Shown: positions 1 to 6,728 of the stretch, in pieces
How positions within the stretch are numbered: the first letter of the stretch is position 1
Layout of the letters: each line of letters starts with the position of its first letter
Assembly (NCBI GenBank): GCA_003224135.1
Contig: QHYO01000068.1
Coordinates: 1 to 25,858 of the forward strand
Reading direction: 5' to 3'
Length of the DNA stretch: 25,858 nt
DNA from: Acidobacteriota bacterium
GTDB taxonomy: Bacteria; Acidobacteriota; Terriglobia; Acidiferrales; UBA7541
Notes under the pieces: generated by a model
The model's input: the letters and a program-made list of their open reading frames with translations, nothing else
Database searches by the model: none
Told to the model about the DNA's origin: nothing
Made by a program: the position numbers and the translations under genes

Positions 1-201
1 CTCCCGATTCACGGTGCCTATGGTGTACGCAACCCATTTGCCGTCGGGGCTGATCTGAGGATCGTGCAGGTCTCGAAATGAGAACAGGTCCGTGAGGGTC
101 ACCGGTCGCGGAACCGGAGCGGCCTGTTGAGCATCAAGCGACGGAGTGGAAAAAGCCAGAACGGAAAGAACGCTACCTGCGACCGAACGGAAGGAACTCA
201 T
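1..201 (-). CDS. S9-family peptidase (prolyl oligopeptidase-like), N-terminal part only
   Basis: The first 67 codons of a gene that runs off the left edge, read on the minus strand from an ATG at 201. Residues 1-24 form a signal peptide: a short R5-containing start, a hydrophobic stretch SVLSVLAF, and a probable cut after LDA. The mature start contains TLTDLFSFRDLHDPQISPDG followed by KWVAYT. The ISPDGKWVAY pattern is the first TolB/WD40-like blade that precedes the hydrolase domain in exported S9 peptidases (DPP- and acylaminoacyl-peptidase-like). The catalytic domain lies outside the window, so the family call rests on the blade motif and the export signal. A GGAG (211-214) sits about 9 bases before the start. 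The gene is divergent from the amino-acid permease. A plain TolB-like propeller protein is the main alternative. Confidence 0.75.
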   Translation of the reverse strand, partial: MSSFRSVAGSVLSVLAFSTPSLDAQQAAPVPRPVTLTDLFSFRDLHDPQISPDGKWVAYTIGTVNRE

Positions 202-367
202 CAGAGCTGTCTCCAAATGCGAAAAAGTGCGCGCGATAAACGGGCGAAGTGTAGCACAAGCGGTCTGAATTTCCGCTCGGGTGGCGCCGCGCGAATTCAG
301 TGGGCTCGCAGGCAACAGGCCAAGAATCCAACGTTTGAAAAAATATTCGCCACAATGCATTTTTTTG

Positions 368-395
368 TTGCATGCAGAAGCAGACACTGTATTCT
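368..395 (+). promoter_or_regulatory. Possible weak promoter of the amino-acid permease
   Basis: TTGCAT (368-373) and TATTCT (390-395) are 16 bases apart in the divergent intergenic space, giving an untranslated leader of about 65 bases before the proposed TTG start. The match to the consensus is only moderate. A nearby inverted repeat, ATGCA/TGCAT around a T-rich loop, overlaps the -35 box. This is inference from spacing only. Confidence 0.2.
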
Positions 396-466
396 TCAAA
401 AGCCAACTCGCAAAACATTCGCGCACTGCTGGCGATGAGATTCGCTCAGGAGGACGACGTTACAAA

Positions 467-1879
467 TTGAGCAGCATATCCGTTCCCGCCAATTTTCCTT
501 CCCGTGTCATCTCATCCGCTAAAAAGAAATCGGCAAAGCTTACGCTCTGGCCTCTGGTTGCAGCCACTTTCTTTATGGTGTCCGGCGGCACATACGGCAC
601 GGAAGAGATCATCCACGGCGCCGGGTATGGTCACGGGATACTGATTCTGCTGTTTCTGCCGATTTTCTGGAGCCTGCCAACGGCCTTCATGATCGGCGAA
701 CTTTCGAGCGCATTGCCGCATGAGGGCGGTTACTACGCGTGGGTTCGCCGTGGCCTCGGGAATTTCTGGGGCTTTCAGGAAGCGTGGATCTCTCTCGCCG
801 CGAGCATCTTTGATATGGCGATCTATCCGACGCTTTTCGTTTTCTACCTCAAGCAGATAGTTCCGTGGTTCGGTGAAGGAAGTCACGGCGTGTGGGCCGG
901 GCTGTTCGTGGTTGCGGCGTGCACCGCGCTGAATCTTGGGGGCATCCGCGTTGTGGGAATCACTTCGCTATGGCTGTTCTTCCTGCTCTCGTTGCCCTTC
1001 GCACTGGTTGTTCTGATGACGCCGCTGAAATTGAGCGCATTCGCGACAGCGCATGCGGCCGCTGCCGGGACGAGTCTCGGTCTGCTCGGCGGTGTTCTTG
1101 TCGCCATGTGGAACTACATGGGCTGGGACAATGCTTCGACGATTGCACAAGAAGTGGAACGCCCTCAGCGTACGTATCCCAAAGCTATGATTGCAGCGGT
1201 GATTCTGGTCGCGCTCACTTATGTTCTTCCATTTGTTGCGGTGTACTTCACGGGCGTCCCGGCATCGAGTTTCGGTGAAGACGGCGCATGGGCGACCATA
1301 GGCGGTTTGATCGGCGGCAAGCTTCTTGGCATTGAGTGGCTGCGCTTCCTGATTGTGTCGGGCGGAATGATGAGCGCGTTTGGCATGTTTAACGCGCTGG
1401 TGATGAGCTATTCCCGGCTTCCTCTCGCGATGGCACGCGAAGGAATGCTGCCGAAATTCTTTGCGACAACCAGCAACCGCACAAACGCTCCCTGGGTCGC
1501 CATTCTCGTCTGCGCGAGTGGCTGGGCACTTTGCCTGGGACTCGGTTTTCAGCGCCTGATTACGCTCGACATCATGCTCTACGGCGCAAGCCTGATGCTC
1601 GAATTTATAACCTTGGTTGTGATGCGAATCAGGGAGCCGCATCTGAAGCGCGCATTCCGAGTGCCTGGCGGCCTGACCGGGGCTGTTCTAGCTGGTCTCT
1701 TCCCTCTTGCCCTGCTCATTTTGGCGGTCTTCAAAAGCGGCTCAGAGACGGTACTAGGAATCAACGGCCTACTTTTCGGCGCGATCATCATCGCGTCAGG
1801 TTTTGTGGTCTATTCCGTCTCTCGCAGGTTTCGCGTGACGGCGCGGCCGGCGCCTGCTGGCGCAATCGAAGCGACTTAA
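467..1879 (+). CDS. APC-superfamily amino-acid permease
   Basis: An integral membrane amino-acid/polyamine transporter of about 470 residues, the usual family length, with roughly 12 hydrophobic helices. The first helix region reads TLWPLVAATFFMVSGGTYGT, matching the unwound GSG-type first helix of APC carriers. The second reads FMIGELSSALPHEGGYYAWV, the conserved glutamate-rich cytoplasmic loop. WGFQEAWISLAASIFDMAIY follows. The frame is open from a GTG at 281, but the N-terminal 62 residues that would add are not membrane-protein-like. A strong AGGAGG (448-453) precedes an in-frame TTG at 467 by 13 bases, so TTG 467 is chosen. No other ATG, GTG or TTG lies near the first helix. Substrate cannot be read from sequence; amino acid or polyamine import or exchange is the family role. 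No partner gene is adjacent. Confidence 0.88.
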   Translation: MSSISVPANFPSRVISSAKKKSAKLTLWPLVAATFFMVSGGTYGTEEIIHGAGYGHGILILLFLPIFWSLPTAFMIGELSSALPHEGGYYAWVRRGLGNFWGFQEAWISLAASIFDMAIYPTLFVFYLKQIVPWFGEGSHGVWAGLFVVAACTALNLGGIRVVGITSLWLFFLLSLPFALVVLMTPLKLSAFATAHAAAAGTSLGLLGGVLVAMWNYMGWDNASTIAQEVERPQRTYPKAMIAAVILVALTYVLPFVAVYFTGVPASSFGEDGAWATIGGLIGGKLLGIEWLRFLIVSGGMMSAFGMFNALVMSYSRLPLAMAREGMLPKFFATTSNRTNAPWVAILVCASGWALCLGLGFQRLITLDIMLYGASLMLEFITLVVMRIREPHLKRAFRVPGGLTGAVLAGLFPLALLILAVFKSGSETVLGINGLLFGAIIIASGFVVYSVSRRFRVTARPAPAGAIEAT

Positions 1880-1985
1880 TTCATTAAAATCGTAAAGACG
1901 GCCCATTTGAACGTTTGAGATTCAAGGGTGTGTGTTTTGCAGAGACTTTTTTCCGCCGTAAGTGTTCATATTCATATTGGTGCCA

Positions 1986-2001
1986 GTCGTCCACGGACGA
2001 C
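1986..2001 (+). promoter_or_regulatory. Perfect 7-bp inverted repeat in the leader of the Spy-like gene
   Basis: GTCGTCC (1986-1992) and GGACGAC (1995-2001) are separated by AC. The element lies directly before the ribosome-binding region (GGAGAAAGG, about 2002-2010) of the Spy-like gene. It could be an operator or a leader hairpin that affects ribosome access. Only the symmetry is seen; function is inference. Confidence 0.4.
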
Positions 2002-2019
2002 GGAGAAAGGTTTTGACCG

Positions 2020-2436
2020 ATGAAGACGAACAAGTTTTTCCAATCGATTTTGGGTATCTCCGGATTGTTGTTGGCCGGCACGTTTGCGCCAACCGCGTTC
2101 GGGCAGAGCGGAGGTCAGGAGCAGAGCGCGCCTCCGCCGGCTTCGCGGCCTGCGCCAGGCATGCATGAACACGGTGGAGACCGTTTCGCCGGTTTGAATT
2201 TGACCGATGACCAGAAGGCGCAGATCAAGAAAATCCACGAAGATGCCAAAGCGAAAGCAGATGCGGTGAAGGCGGATTCTTCCCTTTCGGATGCGGACAA
2301 ACAAGCCAAAGTGAAAGCGATTCACCGCGCCGCGATGAAGCAAGCCCATGCGCTTCTGACGCCGGAGCAACGGGAACAACTAAAAGCAAAAATGCGCGAG
2401 CGCCGCGCGGAGCACACACAGCCCTCCGCAATGTGA
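2020..2436 (+). CDS. Spy/CpxP-like periplasmic protein (LTXXQ motif)
   Basis: A small exported protein of 138 residues. Residues 1-28 form a signal peptide: MKTNK basic start, hydrophobic core ILGISGLLLAG, and a small-residue end at AFG. The mature part starts with a Gln/Pro-rich linker, then a Lys/Ala-rich helical region carrying two LTxxQ motifs: LTDDQ at 61-65 and LTPEQ at 113-117. This is the hallmark of the Spy/CpxP group, periplasmic chaperones or stress sensors that bind unfolded envelope proteins. The start ATG at 2020 is preceded by GGAGAAAGG at a suitable distance. A 7-bp inverted repeat lies just upstream and a clear terminator just downstream, so the gene is probably a single-gene transcript. 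Many acidobacterial members have no tested role; chaperone activity is inferred from the family. Confidence 0.85.
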   Translation: MKTNKFFQSILGISGLLLAGTFAPTAFGQSGGQEQSAPPPASRPAPGMHEHGGDRFAGLNLTDDQKAQIKKIHEDAKAKADAVKADSSLSDADKQAKVKAIHRAAMKQAHALLTPEQREQLKAKMRERRAEHTQPSAM

Positions 2437-2448
2437 ACTATGATGTCC

Positions 2449-2470
2449 GAGACGGAGGACCGTCTCTTTT
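2449..2470 (+). terminator. Intrinsic terminator of the Spy-like gene
   Basis: GAGACGG (2449-2455), loop AGGA, CCGTCTC (2460-2466), then TTTT. A perfect 7-bp GC-rich stem with a 4-base loop and a U tract, 12 bases after the Spy-like stop codon. It lies inside the 5' extension of the amidase reading frame, which argues that the amidase is started and transcribed from downstream of this point. Confidence 0.8.
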
Positions 2471-2531
2471 AAGCCGCGCTTGGCCGTCCGGGATACGCAA
2501 CATCGCGCGGAGATTTGGTATTCTGCATATT

Positions 2532-3356
2532 GTGCATATTTCGAACGGCCGCCTCTTCTTTCGAATTATTTTGATCTCGTCGGCGACTGCGCTGCTCGTG
2601 TGGGCCCCGCTTTTCCTTTCGAGCGCAAAGTCACCGCAGCAGCCTGCATCTGGCGCAGCGGTTATCGTGCAGCAATCGGGTTCACCGATTACGACTCCAC
2701 CCTACCCCACCATCCCCGCGCCGGCACCGCAACGAACTGGACTGAACATCGTCGTGATCGATCCCGCCCATGGCGGCACCGATCCAGGCGCACGGGGAGC
2801 GCAAGGCATTCGCGAAAGCGACCTGGTGTTGGACTTGACGGTGCAGGTCCGCCGCGCGCTCGAGGCGCAAGGTTTTCAAGTTCTGCAAACGCGGAGTGGC
2901 AACGAAAATCCTTCCTTCGACGATCGCTCGACGCTCGCGAACGCACAGCGCGGCGCTGTGTTCGTGACGCTGCATATTGCTTCGACGGGACTTCCGGGTA
3001 CGGCACGGGTTTACACCATGCCGGAGTCCGCGGCAACGGTGCCTACCGGCGGAGTACTCAGTTGGGACCATGCACAGGCTCCTTACGTCACGCTTAGCCG
3101 GAAATTCGGTGATGCCGTGCAAGGACAGCTCGCGCAAAGATTCAAAGGTTCGCCAAACAATGCTCAGAGCGCTGCTATCCGCCAGCTCCGCACGACAGGC
3201 GCGCCGGCGATTGCAGTGGAGATTTGCAGTGTCAGTGTGCAAGATCGCGGCGATTTGGACAGAATGATGCCGGGCGTAGCTGACGCCATTGCCCGTGGCC
3301 TCGCAACTTTTCGGCCGTCTTATGTTTTGCCGGGAGAGCCGGGCTCGCAGCCATGA
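2532..3356 (+). CDS. N-acetylmuramoyl-L-alanine amidase (Amidase_3), membrane-anchored
   Basis: A zinc amidase that cleaves the lactyl-Ala bond of peptidoglycan. From the GTG at 2532 it is 274 residues. Residues 2-30 form a basic start plus one hydrophobic anchor (IILISSATALLVWAPLFL), then a Pro/Gln-rich linker to about 68, then the catalytic domain. Zinc ligands are H80 in VVIDPAHGG, E95 in GIRESDL and H148 in VTLHIAS; the catalytic Glu is E230 in IAVEICSV. These follow the AmiA/CwlM-type order, although LHIAS and VEICS differ from the common LHANA and VEGFL. The frame opens at a GTG at 2433, but that start lacks a Shine-Dalgarno sequence and would span the terminator at 2449-2470, so 2532 is preferred. 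No strong ribosome site precedes 2532 either (GGAG at 2509 is far), so the start is uncertain. The stop overlaps the next gene as ATGA. Confidence 0.88.
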   Translation: MHISNGRLFFRIILISSATALLVWAPLFLSSAKSPQQPASGAAVIVQQSGSPITTPPYPTIPAPAPQRTGLNIVVIDPAHGGTDPGARGAQGIRESDLVLDLTVQVRRALEAQGFQVLQTRSGNENPSFDDRSTLANAQRGAVFVTLHIASTGLPGTARVYTMPESAATVPTGGVLSWDHAQAPYVTLSRKFGDAVQGQLAQRFKGSPNNAQSAAIRQLRTTGAPAIAVEICSVSVQDRGDLDRMMPGVADAIARGLATFRPSYVLPGEPGSQP

Positions 3357-4054
3357 ATGGGAACTGGCGTACTTGGGTGCTCGTCGGACTTAGCTTCGCG
3401 GTGGTAATTGCAGCGATTTATTTTCCCGTTCTGCAGCGCCGCGTAAAGACGACGGCAAAAATTCCACAGCCTACGGAGGAACAGGCACGGCGAGAGTTGA
3501 CGCAAGCTGTCGCGCAAAGCCCGCTCGATCCTGTCGTCAAGACAAAACTGTTCTGGACCTCGAGCGAAGATGAAAGCGCGTTGGCTCCGGTTACGATCGA
3601 ACTGGCGCTTTCGAAAGATCCGGTGCTACGCGCAAAACAGGTACTGAACACGCTGCTTGCCGGGCCAGTTGACTCGGATCTGCGCACGCTGCCGCCCGAC
3701 GCCGCGTTACTTGCCTTCTACATCCTGCCGGACGGTACGGCAGTTGCAGACTTCTCCGAAGCGCTGGCCACCTCAACACCTTCTGGCATACAAAGCGAAC
3801 AGATGGCCGTTGATTCGATTGCACGTACGCTTGAGTCGAACGTTCCGCAAGTCAAACGGCTCAAGATACTGATTCACGGACAGGAACTGGACACACTCGC
3901 AGGTCACGTCGACCTGACGCAGATTTTTGTTGTCGACAGCAAAGCTGCACGACGCGGTGCGATCACTCTTGACTTGCCGGCCCGACTCGCACTTCCCCCG
4001 GCCTCCACAGCTGCGACTCCCAACTCAAGCGTGGTGAAAGAATCGCGGCGTTGA
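3353..4054 (+). CDS. GerMN-domain protein, membrane-anchored
   Basis: A protein of 233 residues with one N-terminal helix (about 8-26, VLVGLSFAVVIAAIYFPVL), then a charged linker and a GerMN domain at about 62-192. Supporting segments are VLNTLLAGP, LPPDAALLAFYILPDGTAVA, FSEALATSTPSG, and SIARTLESNVPQVKRLKILI ending in HGQELDTLAGHVDLTQ. GerMN domains occur in the Bacillus germination lipoprotein GerM and in envelope proteins of non-sporulating bacteria, often beside amidases; they probably bind cell-wall glycans or partner proteins. The start ATG overlaps the amidase stop (ATGA), so translation is likely coupled and the two products may act together at the peptidoglycan. The C-terminal 40 residues are low-complexity (Ala/Ser/Thr/Pro). 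There is no lipobox; the anchor is a plain transmembrane helix. Confidence 0.85.
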   Translation: MNGNWRTWVLVGLSFAVVIAAIYFPVLQRRVKTTAKIPQPTEEQARRELTQAVAQSPLDPVVKTKLFWTSSEDESALAPVTIELALSKDPVLRAKQVLNTLLAGPVDSDLRTLPPDAALLAFYILPDGTAVADFSEALATSTPSGIQSEQMAVDSIARTLESNVPQVKRLKILIHGQELDTLAGHVDLTQIFVVDSKAARRGAITLDLPARLALPPASTAATPNSSVVKESRR

Positions 4055-4080
4055 CACTCGTATCTCTTACCCGGCACACT
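4051..4080 (+). promoter_or_regulatory. Candidate promoter of rph-rdgB-nth
   Basis: A perfect TTGACA (4051-4056) overlaps the GerMN stop codon. A poor -10 (CACACT, 4075-4080) lies 18 bases downstream. An inverted repeat, TCGAAAA (4143-4149) with TTTTCGA (4160-4166), lies between this point and the rph start and touches its ribosome-binding site. Promoter function is inference. Confidence 0.3.
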
Positions 4081-4176
4081 GGCGCAACCAGAATGGGTTC
4101 GACCAGCGGCATCAGGAGCTAGCGCCGCCCGACCCCTTGTTCTCGAAAATGGACGAAGCTTTTCGAAGGAGGCAGA

Positions 4177-4914
4177 GTGAGACCCGACGGACGTGGTGCG
4201 GATCAGTTGCGGGCGTTAAAGATTACGCCAGATTTTATTTCCACGGCTGAGGGCAGCGTACTGATTGAGCTTGGCAAGGCCCGCGTGATTTGCACCGCCA
4301 GCGTGAATGATGGAGTGCCGGGATTCCTGAAGGGTGCTGGTAAAGGGTGGGTCACCGGCGAATATGGAATGCTGCCGCGGGCGACAGAAGAGAGAACGGC
4401 GCGCGAAGCGGCGCGAGGAAAGCAGTCCGGCCGCACGCAGGAAATTCAACGGCTGATTGGGCGCTCGCTGCGCGCCGTCACCGACCAGGAAGCGCTGGGC
4501 GAACGCACCGTGTGGCTCGATTGCGATGTGATTGAAGCGGACGGCGGAACACGAACAGCTTCGATCACCGGGGCATTTGTCGCCCTGGCGCTGGCAATGG
4601 AGCGTATGGTGGCCGCCGGGATTCTGAAAAGCTCGCCGTTGATCGACACCGTGGCAGCCACGAGTGTAGGCATCGTGGACGATGTCGCGTTGCTGGATCT
4701 TATGTACGAAGAGGATGCGCACGCCGAGGTGGATATGAACGTGGTCATGACCGGCAGCGGCGACTTCGTAGAGATTCAAGCGACGGCTGAGGGACGGCCG
4801 TTCACGGGAAGCGAGATGCAAGATTTGCTGGCCTTGGCCGCGGCAGGGATTCGCCGCCTTTCGGAGGCGCAACGCACAATTTTGCCGGCGAAGCTTCTGG
4901 CCCGCGGCCGCTAA
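4177..4914 (+). CDS. rph: Ribonuclease PH
   Basis: A phosphorolytic 3'-to-5' exoribonuclease that trims the 3' ends of tRNA precursors, releasing nucleoside diphosphates; a cytoplasmic homohexamer. The protein is 245 residues, the normal length. Family marks are [12 protein letters not shown] at the start, [15 protein letters not shown] at about 57-70, [18 protein letters not shown] at 84-101, and the phosphate-binding [12 protein letters not shown] at 123-134. The start is GTG at 4177, fixed by GAAGGAGG (4165-4172) four bases upstream and by the conserved MRPDGR beginning. It is followed after 18 bases by rdgB. The GerM-rph-rdgB order is shared with Bacillus, which supports all three calls. 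No missing key residues were noticed. Confidence 0.97.
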   Translation: MRPDGRGADQLRALKITPDFISTAEGSVLIELGKARVICTASVNDGVPGFLKGAGKGWVTGEYGMLPRATEERTAREAARGKQSGRTQEIQRLIGRSLRAVTDQEALGERTVWLDCDVIEADGGTRTASITGAFVALALAMERMVAAGILKSSPLIDTVAATSVGIVDDVALLDLMYEEDAHAEVDMNVVMTGSGDFVEIQATAEGRPFTGSEMQDLLALAAAGIRRLSEAQRTILPAKLLARGR

Positions 4915-4932
4915 AGAATTCGCCCAACGCAA

Positions 4933-5541
4933 ATGCACTCAACGAAAAGGCTCTATCTGGCATCTTCGAATTCCGGGAAGCTTAGGGAGTTCTCTGCCAT
5001 CGCGGCGGAAGTCAACTCTCCAATTGAGTTAGCGCTTCTTCCCGGTTTTTCCGAACTTGCGGAATTTCCAGAAGATGCGCCGACGTTTGCGGAGAATGCA
5101 GTAGGCAAAGCGCTCTATACCGCAACGATTACCGAAGAGACCGTATGTGCCGATGATTCAGGTCTCGTTGTACCTGCGCTCGGCGGTCAGCCTGGCGTGC
5201 ATTCGGCGCGCTATGCGAGGCCGAACGCAACGGGAGCGCAAAATATCGACAAACTCCTTGGCGCGCTGGCCGGGAAGAAAGGTAATGAGCGCCAAGGGTA
5301 TTTTGTTTGCGCGCTTGCCGTCGCGAACATGGGGCGGATCGTAGCTGTAATCACGAATCGCGCGGACGGCGTCATTCTCGAAGTGCCGCGTGGATCGGGC
5401 GGCTTCGGCTACGACCCCGTATTTTACTTCCCGTCACTCAACAGGACATTTGCGGAGCTTTCGAGCGCGGAAAAAAATCTTCACAGTCATCGCGGAAAGG
5501 CATTTCGGCGGCTGCTGGAGGTTTTGCCGGGGATGCTATAG
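4933..5541 (+). CDS. rdgB: XTP/dITP diphosphatase (non-canonical purine NTP pyrophosphatase)
   Basis: A Ham1/RdgB-family pyrophosphatase that hydrolyses dITP, XTP and ITP to monophosphates plus pyrophosphate, keeping deaminated purines out of DNA and RNA. The protein is 202 residues, typical length. Motifs: LASSNSGKLREF at 9-20 (nucleotide-binding), FAENAVGKA at 52-60, the metal and catalytic ADDSGL at 73-78, PGVHSARY at 87-94, GGFGYDPVFY near 156-165, and the terminal HSHRGKAF. All usual active-site blocks are present. The ATG at 4933 lies 18 bases after rph; the upstream sequence has no strong Shine-Dalgarno, so coupling to rph is likely. nth starts 10 bases after the stop, which suggests one transcript for rph, rdgB and nth. 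Confidence 0.95.
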   Translation: MHSTKRLYLASSNSGKLREFSAIAAEVNSPIELALLPGFSELAEFPEDAPTFAENAVGKALYTATITEETVCADDSGLVVPALGGQPGVHSARYARPNATGAQNIDKLLGALAGKKGNERQGYFVCALAVANMGRIVAVITNRADGVILEVPRGSGGFGYDPVFYFPSLNRTFAELSSAEKNLHSHRGKAFRRLLEVLPGML

Positions 5542-5551
5542 TCTGGCGAAC

Positions 5552-6295
5552 ATGGCCAAAGTCAAGAAGAAGAAAACTTCCCGGTACGCGAAACTCAAGC
5601 GCGGATCAAAGGCTCGCACAAAGAACAGGGCTGCGTCTCGCGGTGGAACCCCCGATCCAACCAATCCGAAACGGGTGGCAGCCATTCTTGCCAGGCCGGA
5701 TGAAGCGTATCCAGTAGCGATCTGCGAATTGAAGCACGCAAATCCATTGCAACTGGTGATTTCGACCATCCTTTCAGCGCAGTGTACGGACGTGCGCGTA
5801 AATCAGGTAACGGAATCTCTCTACAAGAAATATCCGAATGCAAAAGCGTTCGCGTACGCAAATCCGGCGGAACTCGAGCAGGAAATTCGCCCCACAGGAT
5901 TTTTTCGTAACAAAACGAAGTCGGTTATTGGCGCAAGCAAAGCCATCGTGGAGAAATTCGGCGGCGAAGTGCCGCGGACAATGGAAGAGATACTGACGCT
6001 GCCAGGCGTTGCACGAAAAACCGCCAATGTGGTGCTGGGCACGGCGTACGGGATTCCCAGCGGCGTTGTGGTGGACACCCATGTCCTGCGGCTCTCGCGG
6101 CGTCTCGAACTGACGAAGCACGAGGACCCCAAAAATGTCGAGCAAGATTTGATGAAGATTCTTCCCAAGGACAAATGGATTCAGTTTTCGCACCAACTCA
6201 TCTGGCATGGCCGCCGCGTGTGCGTGGCGCGCAACCCGAAATGCATCCAGTGCAATCTTGAATCCATCTGCAACTCCAAGGACAAGACCGTCTGA
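5552..6295 (+). CDS. nth: Endonuclease III with a basic N-terminal extension
   Basis: A bifunctional DNA glycosylase/AP lyase for oxidised pyrimidines in base-excision repair. From the ATG at 5552 it is 247 residues, against about 211 for the Escherichia coli enzyme. The core begins near residue 38. The helix-hairpin-helix is LPGVARKTANVVLG (150-163) with the catalytic lysine K156; the catalytic aspartate is D175 in VVVDTHV. The [4Fe-4S] cluster loop is C224-x6-C231-x2-C234-x5-C240. The extra length is an N-terminal tail of about 35 residues very rich in Lys and Arg (MAKVKKKKTSRYAKLKRGSK and on), probably disordered and DNA-binding. The frame remains open upstream into rdgB, but no family similarity lies there, and ATG 5552 sits just after the rdgB stop. 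Confidence 0.95.
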   Translation: MAKVKKKKTSRYAKLKRGSKARTKNRAASRGGTPDPTNPKRVAAILARPDEAYPVAICELKHANPLQLVISTILSAQCTDVRVNQVTESLYKKYPNAKAFAYANPAELEQEIRPTGFFRNKTKSVIGASKAIVEKFGGEVPRTMEEILTLPGVARKTANVVLGTAYGIPSGVVVDTHVLRLSRRLELTKHEDPKNVEQDLMKILPKDKWIQFSHQLIWHGRRVCVARNPKCIQCNLESICNSKDKTV

Positions 6296-6312
6296 GCAAG
6301 AGCCGCATGTGG

Positions 6313-6540
6313 TTATGCGCTGTCGAGGAGAAGACGGTCGATGCGACGGCTGACGTCGCGGAGGTATGCTTCGTCGCCTGGTTCGAGTTCTGCGATGACG
6401 CTACCGGCGTAGCCAATTTCTGCGAAGGCCGCTCGCACTGCCGGCCAGTCGATGTCGCCGAGGTTGAACCAGGTATAACCGCCTTCTTTGCGTTTGAAAT
6501 CTTTGAGGTGGACCTTGACGACACTCCTGCCGAGAGTGCG
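6313..6540 (-). pseudogene. Remnant: C-terminal end of a sugar-phosphate isomerase/epimerase (AP-endonuclease-2 fold)
   Basis: On the minus strand, from about 6540 to the TAA at 6313-6315, one frame reads RTLGRSVVKVHLKDFKRK, EGGYTWFNLGDIDWPAVR, then AFAEIGYAGSVIAELEPGD and a normal end at RIDRLLLDSA. This is the last quarter (about 75 codons) of a xylose-isomerase-like TIM-barrel protein: the VHLKDF strand and the G-D-IDWPAV block are family hallmarks. No start or first three quarters exist nearby. Upstream the sequence switches at once to another gene remnant in a different frame. Family members have about 270-310 residues, so this is a broken gene and not a small functional one. Confidence 0.75.
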
Positions 6541-6728
6541 ACATCGACAGCGACCGGCTTTTCCAGATACACATGCTTTCCGGAGGCGACGACGGCTGTC
6601 AGATGGTCAGGATGATAGTAAGGAGGCGTCGCGATGACGATTGCGTCGATTTCCTTTGAAGCGGCAATTTGCCGGTAGGCATTGGGGCCGCTACGCTGTC
6701 CGGCGAACGGAGTGGAACGTCCGAGCCG
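6541..6728 (-). pseudogene. Remnant: internal piece of a Gfo/Idh/MocA-type oxidoreductase
   Basis: On the minus strand this stretch reads YRQIAASKEIDAIVIATPP, YYHPDHLTAVVASGKHV, YLEKPVAVDV. This is the classic Gfo/Idh/MocA core: the end of the Rossmann fold (IDAIVIATPP) and the EKP motif with the substrate and NAD lysine. The N-terminal GxGxxG dinucleotide motif and the whole C-terminal domain are missing. The 5' side joins directly to the stop of the five-helix membrane protein gene, in the same frame as that gene. The 3' side, right after VAVDV, joins the isomerase remnant in another frame. Full-length relatives have about 350-450 residues. The gene is dead. Confidence 0.75.

Noticed and set aside
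968..1642. Open frame of 224 codons antisense to the amino-acid permease
   Set aside because: Composition is His/Gln/Arg-rich, as expected from reverse reading of a membrane-protein gene; no domain.
4216..4938. Long open frame antisense to rph (240 codons, minus strand)
   Set aside because: It lies wholly over a convincing RNase PH gene, has no recognisable domain, and is rich in His/Arg/Gln as expected of a GC-rich shadow frame.
6307..6615. Plus-strand frame of 102 codons after nth
   Set aside because: The minus strand of the same stretch carries clear isomerase and oxidoreductase motifs; the plus frame has none.
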